Position numbers and translations under genes: made by a program | Source of the DNA: Gemmatimonadales bacterium | Lineage (GTDB): Bacteria; Gemmatimonadota; Gemmatimonadetes; Palauibacterales; Palauibacteraceae | DNA: 33,890 nt | Assembly (NCBI GenBank): GCA_009841005.1 | Contig: VXMR01000144.1 | Coordinates: 1-33,890 of the forward strand | Direction: 5' to 3' | The notes under the pieces: model-generated | Told to the model about the DNA's origin: nothing | The model's database searches: none | What the model saw: the letters and a program-made list of their open reading frames with translations, nothing else | Shown here: positions 19,373-25,582 of the stretch, one piece after another | Position numbering within the stretch: position 1 is the first letter of the stretch | How the letters are laid out: every line of letters begins with the position of its first letter

Positions 19373-19923
19373 AGCTTCGGCGGCGTGACGCCGGTTTGGC
19401 CCTGGTACTTGCCGGCCTTGTCCGCGTAGCTGACCTCGCAGACCTCGTCGGACTCGAAGAAGAGGACCTGGGCGATCCCCTCGTTCGCGTAGACCCGCGC
19501 GGGGAGCGGGGTCGTGTTCGAGATCTCGAGCGTCACGTGCCCTTCCCACTCCGGCTCGAAGGGGGTGACGTTCACGATGAGGCCGCAGCGGGCGTAGGTG
19601 CTCTTCCCCACGCAGATGGTGAGGATGCTTCGCGGGATGCGGAAATACTCGATCGAGCGGGCGAGGGCGAAGGAGTTCGGAGGGATGATGCAAACGTCCC
19701 CCTGGTACTCGAGAAAGGAGCGCTCGTCGAACTTCTTGGGGTCGACGACCGGGAAGAGCGCGTTGTGGAAGATCCGGAACTCGTCGGCGACGCGCATGTC
19801 GTAGCCGTAGCTGCTGACGCCGTAGGAGATGACGCCGTCGCGGACCTGGCGGTCGGCGAAGGGTTCGATCATGCCCTGCTCGCGCGCCATGCGCCGGATC
19901 CAGCCGTCGCTCTTGATCGCCAA
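19369..19923 (-). CDS. dcd: dCTP deaminase
   Basis: The 184-residue enzyme deaminates dCTP to dUTP, feeding dTTP synthesis. Family marks are SSYGYDMR, the active-site strand [10 protein letters not shown] (Ser108, Arg112), [11 protein letters not shown] with catalytic Glu133, and the C-terminal GKYQGQTGV that closes over the nucleotide. Some relatives also hydrolyse dUTP; the sequence alone does not exclude that here. The start is TTG 19923, 5 bases after GAGAGG. No other gene is close upstream (92-base gap), so it likely has its own promoter. Confidence 0.95.
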   Translation of the reverse strand: MAIKSDGWIRRMAREQGMIEPFADRQVRDGVISYGVSSYGYDMRVADEFRIFHNALFPVVDPKKFDERSFLEYQGDVCIIPPNSFALARSIEYFRIPRSILTICVGKSTYARCGLIVNVTPFEPEWEGHVTLEISNTTPLPARVYANEGIAQVLFFESDEVCEVSYADKAGKYQGQTGVTPPKL

Positions 19924-19973
19924 TCGGACCTCTCGGTTATGGGGGACGGCTGCTCGCGGTTCAGTTTATCGCC

Positions 19974-19996
19974 GCGTCAACCTACGCGGGCGTCAA
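19974..19996 (-). promoter_or_regulatory. Direct repeat TTGACGC upstream of dcd
   Basis: In the dcd direction, TTGACGC occurs twice with a 16-base period (19996-19990 and 19980-19974), and TAAACT follows at 19968-19963. TTGACG resembles a -35 element, but the distances to TAAACT (22 and 6 bases) do not match a standard 16-18-base spacer. The gap 19924-20015 holds nothing else I can name. It may be a promoter or a direct-repeat regulator site; confidence is low. Confidence 0.25.
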
Positions 19997-20015
19997 GGGA
20001 CGGCGCGCCGGGGCG

Positions 20016-20405
20016 TCAGGTACGCGCGAGGGCGATCCAGCCGGCCCAGATCCAGGCGGCGATGAGCGCGACGCCTCCGACCGGCGTGATCGCGCCGAGC
20101 CAGGCCATGCCGGACAGCGCGAGGATGTAGAGGGTGCCGCTGAACACCGCTATGCCGCACAGCATCAGAAGCCCGGGCCCCTTCCACCCCGTGTCCGGCC
20201 AGCGCGCCGCCGCGAGGCCGAGGAGGACGAGGCCGAGGGCGTGCAGCATGTGGTAGCGGGCCGCCGTGTCGAAGATCGCGAGTTCGTCCGCCGAGAGGCG
20301 ACCCTCGAGCGAGTGCGCGCCGAACGCCCCGGCGGCGACGCCCAGACCGGCGAGCAGGCACCCGGCCGCGAGGAGCCCGCGGTGCGGCGAACCGGCGCCG
20401 ATCAG
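20016..20405 (-). CDS. DUF423 (YgdD-type) small membrane protein, apparent CTG start
   Basis: From 20405 the frame gives 129 residues with the DUF423 pattern: a first helix ending in GVAAGAFGAHSLEGRLS, then AIFDTAARYHMLHALGLVLLGL, FSGTLYILALSG and ITPVGGVALIAAWIWAGW, so four membrane helices and normal length. The function of the family is unknown. There is no ATG, GTG or TTG in this frame upstream of codon 53 (ATG 20249). Starting there would remove the first helix and the most conserved motif. A CTG at 20405 overlaps the TGA of the preceding gene as CTGA, the same geometry as the ATGA and GTGA junctions elsewhere in the window. I therefore propose CTG with coupled translation. A sequencing frameshift is the alternative. 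Confidence 0.75.
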   Translation of the reverse strand: MIGAGSPHRGLLAAGCLLAGLGVAAGAFGAHSLEGRLSADELAIFDTAARYHMLHALGLVLLGLAAARWPDTGWKGPGLLMLCGIAVFSGTLYILALSGMAWLGAITPVGGVALIAAWIWAGWIALART

Positions 20406-20644
20406 TCGAAGAGGGGGGCCGGGGCTGCGCCCGCCCTGCGCGCGGCTTCGCTCGCGACCATCTCCATCACCCGGTCCCAGCGCTCCGGACCGATCTCCCT
20501 CAGCGTCGCCTCCAGGATCGCCGCGAGTTCCCGGCCCTCCTCGCGCCGCATGGGGGCATCGCCGTCTCCGAGTTCCAGCCGCTTGCGCAGCTCCTCTGCG
20601 CGCTCGATCAGGTCCCGGTGCCGGAGTCGTTCCTCATAGCTCAT
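20402..20644 (-). CDS. Hypothetical 80-residue helical protein
   Basis: I do not recognise this protein. It is soluble, highly charged and almost wholly helical (SYEERLRHRDLIERAEELR, then REEGRELAAILEATL and ERWDRVMEMVASEAARR), with no cysteines and no membrane segment. A two- or three-helix bundle is likely. It is clearly embedded in an operon: its ATG shares one base with the moaA stop (TGATG) and its stop overlaps the next gene by four bases (CTGA). Codon use matches its neighbours, so I treat it as a real gene. Any link to molybdenum cofactor synthesis is positional only. Confidence 0.75.
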   Translation of the reverse strand: MSYEERLRHRDLIERAEELRKRLELGDGDAPMRREEGRELAAILEATLREIGPERWDRVMEMVASEAARRAGAAPAPLFD

Positions 20645-21624
20645 CAGCCCCCCACCTGGCTCAGCGCCGCGAGCCCTCCGCTCCCGGCCGCCGTGCCCAG
20701 CTCCAGGTAATGGCGCTTCGGTTTCCCGGCGAGCGCCTCCGCCACCGCAGCCTCGATGCTGCCCGTCTCGCGCAGCGGGCCCTTCATGTCGACTTCGTGG
20801 TCGCCGAACAGGCAGGTCCGGAGCTTCCCGTCGGCCGTCAGCCGCATGCGGTTGCAGCGTTCGCAGTAGTTGTGGGAGAGGGGCGTGATCGCGCCCACGG
20901 TCCCGGCACCTCCCGGAAAGCGATAGTAGACGGCGGGCCCGTTCCCCCGCGGTCCCGAGTCGGGCAGCAGGTCCTCGATCGCGCGGATCTTCTCGAGCAC
21001 TTCGTCCGTCGAGATGAATCGGTCGGTGAGGTGCAGGTTCTCTCCCACCGGCATGAGTTCGATGAAGCGCACGTGCCACGGCCGCTCCCGCGTGATCTCG
21101 GCGAAGTCGACGACCTCGTGGTCGTTGAGGCCCCGCATGATGACGCAGTTGATCTTGATCGGAGCGAAGCCCGCCTCCTCGGCGGCGCGGAGGCCTTCCA
21201 TCGTTTCATCGAAGCGCCGCGCGGGCCTTCGGGCGATCTCCTCGAACCCCTCCCGATCGAGCGTGTCGAGGCTCACGTTCACGCGCGCGACGCCCGCTTC
21301 CTTGAGGGCCGCCGCAAAACGCGGCAGGAGGATGGCGTTGGTGGAGAGCGAGATGTCGTCGATGCCCGGGACCGCGGCGATCATGCGCACGAGGTCCGGC
21401 AGGTCCTTGCGGACGAGGGGTTCTCCGCCCGTGATCCGGACCCGTTCCAGCCCGAGCCCGGACATCTGGCGCACGATCTCGGCGATCTCCTCGTACGCCA
21501 GCATCTCCGGCTTGGGGATCCACGCGAGCCCTTCCTCCGGCATGCAGTACGTGCAGCGCAGATTGCACCGGTCTGTGACCGAGATCCGGAGATACTGGAT
21601 GCGGCGGCCGAACTGGTCTCTCAT
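20644..21624 (-). CDS. moaA: GTP 3',8-cyclase, molybdenum cofactor synthesis
   Basis: The 326-residue radical SAM enzyme performs the first step of molybdopterin synthesis, converting GTP to 3',8-cyclo-GTP. The N-terminal SAM cluster motif is Cys20-x3-Cys24-x2-Cys27 (CNLRCTYC). The C-terminal substrate-binding cluster uses Cys254, Cys257 and Cys271 (HNYCERCNRM to LRTC). RITGGEPL and the final Gly-Gly (SQVGG), needed for activity in the family, are present. The ATG at 21624 has no obvious Shine-Dalgarno sequence. The partner moaC is not in the window. A 109-base leader containing a perfect hairpin precedes it. Confidence 0.97.
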   Translation of the reverse strand: MRDQFGRRIQYLRISVTDRCNLRCTYCMPEEGLAWIPKPEMLAYEEIAEIVRQMSGLGLERVRITGGEPLVRKDLPDLVRMIAAVPGIDDISLSTNAILLPRFAAALKEAGVARVNVSLDTLDREGFEEIARRPARRFDETMEGLRAAEEAGFAPIKINCVIMRGLNDHEVVDFAEITRERPWHVRFIELMPVGENLHLTDRFISTDEVLEKIRAIEDLLPDSGPRGNGPAVYYRFPGGAGTVGAITPLSHNYCERCNRMRLTADGKLRTCLFGDHEVDMKGPLRETGSIEAAVAEALAGKPKRHYLELGTAAGSGGLAALSQVGG

Positions 21625-21688
21625 GGCACCGTTCGTGAGGGTTGCGCGGGAAGCTCGTCGCCCTCCGGGCCGGGAGCGGCGAGTGGCG

Positions 21689-21720
21689 GGACTCCGCGCA
21701 GCCGACGCCGCGCGGAGTCC
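21689..21720 (-). terminator. Perfect 11-bp hairpin between micropeptide gene and moaA
   Basis: GGACTCCGCGC (21689-21699) and its exact complement (21710-21720) flank a 10-base loop. On the minus strand the hairpin begins 13 bases after the stop of the 40-residue gene and ends 64 bases before the moaA start. No U-tract follows on either strand, so intrinsic termination is doubtful. It could be a Rho-independent-like pause, an mRNA-stabilising end, or part of a moaA leader structure. Confidence 0.45.
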
Positions 21721-21733
21721 TCGCCCAGGACGG

Positions 21734-21856
21734 CTAGCCGATCAGCGTGACGTCCTCCTGCATCATCATGTTGTCGTCGTCGTCGCCACAGTCTCCGGCA
21801 AACGAGACCGTCGCGATCATGGCAACGACCAGCAGGTTGCGGACCATCTTAAACAT
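21734..21856 (-). CDS. 40-residue secreted-type acidic micropeptide, unknown
   Basis: A short frame reads MFKMVRNLLVVAMIATVSFA followed by GDCGDDDDNMMM and an acidic end. The first 20 residues look like a signal peptide: Lys and Arg at the start, a hydrophobic core, then Ser-Phe-Ala at a plausible signal-peptidase I site. The mature part would be 20 residues with one Cys, a run of four Asp and three Met, which might bind metal ions; that is speculation. It is not a good lipobox, since Asp precedes Cys23. A strong AGGAGGA lies 4 bases before the ATG, among the best ribosome sites in the window. It lies between moaE and moaA and is flanked by two perfect hairpins. I know no family for it. Confidence 0.65.
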   Translation of the reverse strand: MFKMVRNLLVVAMIATVSFAGDCGDDDDNMMMQEDVTLIG

Positions 21857-21884
21857 GGCTTCCTCCTCGATTTGGGCGCCCGCG

Positions 21885-21905
21885 TCCGGGGCCGGCTGCC
21901 CCGGA
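21885..21905 (-). other. Perfect 7-bp hairpin between moaE and micropeptide gene
   Basis: TCCGGGG (21885-21891) and CCCCGGA (21899-21905) pair exactly around a 7-base loop. It starts about 29 bases downstream of the moaE stop on the minus strand and ends 28 bases before the micropeptide ATG. No U-tract follows, so I call it a structure, not a terminator. Together with the 21689-21720 hairpin it brackets the small gene. Confidence 0.4.
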
Positions 21906-21934
21906 ATCCATCGACCGCCCTTGACCAGGCATCC

Positions 21935-22426
21935 CTATCCGAACCGTGAACCGCCGGTTGAAGCCCCCGCTTCCGGCGTCGGGGCTCCCACCCAATGCGA
22001 TTCGCCATCCTCGTAGTGCTCGTGCTTCCAGATCGGCAGTCTGACCTTGATCGTTTCGATAATCCAGCGTGAAGCCCGGTAGCCGTCGTCGCGGTGTGCC
22101 GACGTGACCGCGATCGCCACACTGACCTCGCCCAGCGCGAGGTCGCCCACGCGGTGGGCCGCGGCGATGGAACCCACGTCGAACTGCTCCAGCGCCTCGA
22201 GACAGATGGCGGACAACTCCCCTTCCGCCATCTCCCCGTACGCCTCGTACGTGAGGCGCGACACCCGGCGACCGCGGTTCGTGCGGCGAACCCGCCCCTG
22301 AAAGAAGAGCAGCGCACCGTCCTCCCCGGACCCGACCTCCCCTACAATATCCTCGAATCGCGCGAAGTCGTCCAGACTCTCGCGGGTGATCCACGTCCGG
22401 ACGCGGTCGTCCGGTCCCTGCGACAT
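21935..22426 (-). CDS. moaE: Molybdopterin synthase, large subunit
   Basis: The 163-residue protein is the catalytic subunit that inserts two sulfurs into cyclic pyranopterin to make molybdopterin, using MoaD thiocarboxylate. The active-site lysines are at positions 127 and 134 in IKVRLPIWKHEHYEDG, seven residues apart as in known enzymes. AAAHRVGDLALGE and HRDDGYRASRWIIE are further family segments. The N-terminus carries about 10 more residues than in E. coli. The ATG follows the moaD stop by four bases, so the two subunits are made together. Confidence 0.96.
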   Translation of the reverse strand: MSQGPDDRVRTWITRESLDDFARFEDIVGEVGSGEDGALLFFQGRVRRTNRGRRVSRLTYEAYGEMAEGELSAICLEALEQFDVGSIAAAHRVGDLALGEVSVAIAVTSAHRDDGYRASRWIIETIKVRLPIWKHEHYEDGESHWVGAPTPEAGASTGGSRFG

Positions 22427-22430
22427 CGGC

Positions 22431-22685
22431 TCAGCCCCCCGCCACGGGAGGGATAAGCGCGACCTCGTCTCCGTCGGACAGGGTCGTGCCGGCCTCCGCG
22501 TAGCTCTGGTTTACGGCGACGACGACGCTCTCCGGGAGCCAGTCGAGCCCGCCGGGCCCGCGCAGGCTGTTGACGAGGTCCGCCACTGTGCTGTCCGCCG
22601 CGAGTTCCGCCGACCCCTCCCTGCGCGCGGCGAGTTCGCCGTACACGCCGAAGAAGAGGGTGCGAACCGAGATCCGGTCCGTCAT
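22431..22685 (-). CDS. moaD: Molybdopterin synthase, sulfur-carrier subunit
   Basis: The 84-residue ubiquitin-fold protein ends in the required Gly-Gly (ALIPPVAGG), which is adenylated and thiocarboxylated before delivering sulfur to MoaE. RTLFFGVYGELA at the N-terminus and DGDEVALIPP near the end are typical. The ATG overlaps the stop of the 91-residue unknown upstream (ATGA). The activating enzyme (MoeB) is not in this window. Confidence 0.95.
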   Translation of the reverse strand: MTDRISVRTLFFGVYGELAARREGSAELAADSTVADLVNSLRGPGGLDWLPESVVVAVNQSYAEAGTTLSDGDEVALIPPVAGG

Positions 22686-22957
22686 GGGCTCGCGCTCGCG
22701 AGTTGGAGGTGGGCGAGGAGCCGCGGCACGATCCCCTCCTCGCGCAGCGTCGTCACCCGCACCCGCGTCCCATCGCTCCCCTCGGGGTCCGGGAAGGCCG
22801 CAACGGAGAGGTTGCCCCTGAAGGTGCAGAAGGCGATGTGGGTGTCGCTCTCGGTATCGACCCAGGCGTCGACCATCCGGTCGTCCCCGAGGAAGAAATC
22901 CCGCGTGGCGGCCAACACGTCCGCCGGGTCCAGCGCGCTTGCCGTCTCTGTCGTCAT
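22682..22957 (-). CDS. Hypothetical 91-residue protein, first gene of moa cluster
   Basis: I do not recognise a family. The protein is soluble, acidic in its first half (LGDDRMVDAWVDTESDTHIAF) and shows alternating strand-like segments (RVRVTTLREEG) ahead of a C-terminal helix (VPRLLAHLQL). One cysteine (AFCTF) is present, and there is no signal peptide. AGAGAG-type purine bases abut the ATG. The gene overlaps moaD by four bases, so it is co-transcribed with moaD and moaE and probably leads that transcript. It could be a small partner or stress-related protein; the operon position is the only clue. Confidence 0.75.
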   Translation of the reverse strand: MTTETASALDPADVLAATRDFFLGDDRMVDAWVDTESDTHIAFCTFRGNLSVAAFPDPEGSDGTRVRVTTLREEGIVPRLLAHLQLASASP

Positions 22958-23063
22958 CTCTCTGTCATCATCGTCTTTCCGCGCGTACCATCCAGCAGCC
23001 GAAGATAGGGGCGCAGGAGCCCTCTCTCAATCCGACCCACCCCTTCGACAAGAGTGCGCGACC

Positions 23064-24236
23064 GTGCCCCTTACGCAGTTTTCCCCGAACGTCGCCCGGC
23101 TCGAGGCATCGGCGACGCTGGTGCTCGCCGCCCGGGCCCGGAAGCTGAGGGCGGCGGGCGTTCCGGTCGTGGACCTTTCGGCCGGCGAACCGCAGTACCC
23201 CGCGCCAGCCTTCGCAGCCCGCGCCGGCATTCGGTCGGTCGAGGAGGGGAAGACGGGATATCCCCCGACGTCGGGGCTGCCGGAACTGCGCGAGGCGATC
23301 GCGCGCTATCTGTGCGAGACGACGGCCGCCGAGGCGGTGGATCCGGGCTCCGTGATCGTGAGCGCGGGCGTGAAGCAGTCGCTGTTCAACTGCTGCTATG
23401 CCCTCTTCGGCGCGGGCGATGAGGTGCTCGTGCCTTCCCCCTACTGGCCGAGCTATACGACGATCGTCCGGCTCGCGGGGGCGGAGCCGGTCATCGTGGA
23501 GACGACGTGGGACGGCGGGTTCGTGCCGACGGTCGAGGATCTCGAGGCGGCCCGCACGGCGCGGACCGGGGGGCTCATGCTCAACAGCCCGGGGAACCCG
23601 ACCGGCGCCGTCATCCCGTCCGATCTCCTGCGCGAGATCCTGGCGTGGGCGGAGCAGCACGGGATCTGGGTGCTCTCCGACGAGATCTACCGGCGGCTCG
23701 CCTTTGGAGCCCCGGCGCCGTCGGTGTTCGAAGTCGCGGAGCGCGGGGAGAGGACGATCCTGCTCGACGGCGTGTCGAAGGCGTTCTGCATGCCGGGGTT
23801 CCGGATCGGGTACGCCGTGGGGCCGTCCGACGTCGTCCGGAAGATGGCGGACCTGCAGGGACAGACGACCTCCGGGGCCGTCGGCCCCTCCCAGCACGCC
23901 GCCGCCGCCGCGCTCGGAAAGAGCGCCGACCGGGAGGCGTTCGTCGAGGACCTCCTGTCCAGGCTCGCCGGACTCAGGGAGATGGGGCTCTCGAGGTTCG
24001 CGGAGATCGACGGGATCGACGCCTTCCCGCCCGACGGCGCCCTGTACTTCTACGCGCGGATCGGCCATGGCGGGGCCGCGTCGCTCGATGTCGCGGAGCG
24101 GCTGCTCGCCGACGCGCAGGTGGCGTGCATGCCGGGCGAGCCGTTCGGCTCTCCGGGGCACCTGCGCTTCAACTTCGCGGTGGAGCGGGAAGTCCTGGAG
24201 GAGGGACTGGAGCGGATCGCCGGCTTCTTCGGCTGA
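23064..24236 (+). CDS. Class I PLP-dependent aminotransferase (aspartate aminotransferase-like)
   Basis: The 390-residue enzyme has the fold-type I signature set. These are the N-terminal DLSAGEPQY, GYPPTSGLPELREAIA, the PLP-ring contacts in NSPGNPTG (Asn177) and SDEIYRRL (Asp206, Tyr209), the Schiff-base Lys239 in GVSKAFCMPGFRIGY with Arg247, and a C-terminal Arg in LRFNF that holds the substrate carboxylate. It resembles aspartate aminotransferases of the thermophile and Bacillus group, but substrate is not proven. The start is inferred as GTG 23064; there is no Shine-Dalgarno sequence. It is a single plus-strand gene, divergent from the moa cluster (gap 22958-23063, no clear promoter) and converging on the HU gene with 15 bases between. 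Confidence 0.92.
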   Translation: MPLTQFSPNVARLEASATLVLAARARKLRAAGVPVVDLSAGEPQYPAPAFAARAGIRSVEEGKTGYPPTSGLPELREAIARYLCETTAAEAVDPGSVIVSAGVKQSLFNCCYALFGAGDEVLVPSPYWPSYTTIVRLAGAEPVIVETTWDGGFVPTVEDLEAARTARTGGLMLNSPGNPTGAVIPSDLLREILAWAEQHGIWVLSDEIYRRLAFGAPAPSVFEVAERGERTILLDGVSKAFCMPGFRIGYAVGPSDVVRKMADLQGQTTSGAVGPSQHAAAAALGKSADREAFVEDLLSRLAGLREMGLSRFAEIDGIDAFPPDGALYFYARIGHGGAASLDVAERLLADAQVACMPGEPFGSPGHLRFNFAVEREVLEEGLERIAGFFG

Positions 24237-24251
24237 CCCGCCCGCCCCGGC

Positions 24252-24542
24252 TCACTCGAGGCTCGACGCCACCTCGTCCCGCAGCAGGCGCGAGGGCTTG
24301 AAGACGGGCACCTTCCTCTGCGGCACGCGGACCGGATCTCCCGTTCGCGGGTTGCGCGCCATGCGGGTCCGGCGCTCCCGAACCTTGAAGGTGCCGAAGC
24401 CGCGAATCTCGATGTGGTTGCCTTGCACGACGGCTCCCTTGACCGCGTTCAGAAACGCGTTGACCACCGCTGCACAGTCCCTCTTGGTCACGCCGGGGCC
24501 GATGGCCTCGTGGACCTGTTCGATGAGATCCGCCTTCGTCAT
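24252..24542 (-). CDS. HU/IHF-family DNA-binding protein
   Basis: The 96-residue protein is a nucleoid-associated DNA-bending protein that acts as a dimer. It begins MTKADLIEQVHEA and contains the family signature GFGTFKVRERRTRMARNPRTG, including the beta-arm with Arg-Asn-Pro that inserts into the minor groove. The end is slightly extended (PSRLLRDEVASSLE). A clear AGGAG lies before the ATG. HU and IHF subunits cannot be told apart safely here. It has its own short upstream gap containing a hairpin at the sppA end. Confidence 0.95.
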   Translation of the reverse strand: MTKADLIEQVHEAIGPGVTKRDCAAVVNAFLNAVKGAVVQGNHIEIRGFGTFKVRERRTRMARNPRTGDPVRVPQRKVPVFKPSRLLRDEVASSLE

Positions 24543-24584
24543 TCTCCCTCTCCTCCGAGCGTTTACGATCCTGTGTATTGGCGT

Positions 24585-24606
24585 GCCGCTCCGGGACGGG
24601 AGCGGC
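24585..24606 (-). terminator. Hairpin directly after sppA stop
   Basis: GCCGCTCC and GGAGCGGC form a perfect 8-base stem with a 6-base loop, beginning at the last base of the sppA stop codon in the minus direction. The following bases (ACGCCAATACA) contain no U-run. The place fits the 3' end of the sppA transcript, upstream of the HU ribosome site. Termination efficiency is uncertain. Confidence 0.4.
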
Positions 24607-25505
24607 TATCTCAGTTCAAAGAGGAGCCTCGGCGCGCCTGGACGCAGCGGCGCCAGCGACCCGAGCCACGTCCGCGCGTCGCCGATGCTCAGCCCGCCGA
24701 GAATGTCGAACAGACCGATGGTCGGCTCGCGCGGCCGCACGATCGTCGGATCCGTTCCCAGATCCGCCATCCGACCGGCGAGCGAGATCGTCTCGGACAG
24801 CGTCATCAGGCCGTCGACGAGCCCGAGTTCGTTCGCCTGCCGGCCCGAAAAGATGCGGCCGTCCGCCAGCCCGCGGACGGTCTCCCGATCCAGGTTCCGG
24901 TTCTCGGACACGACCTCGACGAACTGCTCGTGTACATCTCCCACGACGTCTTCGAGGATCTCGCGGCCCTCGGGCGAAAGGGAGCGGCCCAGGCCGCCGA
25001 GATCCTTGTGTTCGCCGCTCGCCACGACTTCCCAGTCGACCCCGACCTTGCGGAAGAGTTCCTCGGCGTTGGGGAACTCCATGATGACGCCGATGGACCC
25101 GGTCATCGTGCCGGGCAGCGCGTACACGCTGTCGGCCCCGACCGCGGCGTAGTATCCGCCGGAGGCCCCCACATCGCCCATCCAGGCGAGGACGGGCCGG
25201 TCGTCTTCGTCCCGCAACTCGCGGATGGCTTCGAAGATGCTCTGCGAGGCCCCCACCGTGCCGCCGGGGGACTCGATCTCGATCACGAACGCGCGCACGC
25301 CGGGGTCTTCGCGAAAGCCTTCGAGGGCCTGGGTGAACGCCGCTTCATCCTCGATCACGCCGCGCAACGGGACGACCGCGACGCGTCCGCCCGAGAGAAA
25401 CGACGTACTCCCCACCGTCCACCAGATGGAGAGGATCGCACCCACGCCGAAGAGGCCCAGCAGCGCCAGTAAGGCGATCACCGTGTTTCGCTTGTCGTAG
25501 GTCAC
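24606..25505 (-). CDS. sppA: Signal peptide peptidase SppA
   Basis: The 299-residue membrane-anchored serine protease cleaves leftover signal peptides. One N-terminal helix (VIALLALLGLFGVGAILSIWW, read in parts) anchors it. The catalytic Ser115 lies in DVGASGGYY and the general-base Lys167 in SGEHKDLG, 52 residues apart as in Bacillus SppA. SPGGTVGAS is the oxyanion-side loop. It is the short, single-domain form, not the 67-kDa double-domain E. coli type. The start is GTG 25505 without a good ribosome-binding site. No other gene overlaps it; 77 bases separate it from carA, with nothing recognisable between. Confidence 0.94.
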   Translation of the reverse strand: MTYDKRNTVIALLALLGLFGVGAILSIWWTVGSTSFLSGGRVAVVPLRGVIEDEAAFTQALEGFREDPGVRAFVIEIESPGGTVGASQSIFEAIRELRDEDDRPVLAWMGDVGASGGYYAAVGADSVYALPGTMTGSIGVIMEFPNAEELFRKVGVDWEVVASGEHKDLGGLGRSLSPEGREILEDVVGDVHEQFVEVVSENRNLDRETVRGLADGRIFSGRQANELGLVDGLMTLSETISLAGRMADLGTDPTIVRPREPTIGLFDILGGLSIGDARTWLGSLAPLRPGAPRLLFELR

Positions 25506-25582
25506 GTGGCGCGACGGTCCGTGAAGTGTGTGGATCCGTGGGCGAGGGTCATCCGCAACCTAGAGAACACAGCGGCGCCCGA

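Noticed and set aside
21689..21720. Strong intrinsic terminator
   Set aside because: The stem is perfect but no U-tract follows on either strand, so I keep it only as a terminator-like hairpin with low confidence.
21625..21733. Molybdenum-cofactor riboswitch ahead of moaA
   Set aside because: The 109-base leader has one hairpin but I cannot match the multi-helix Moco motif. A covariance-model search would decide.
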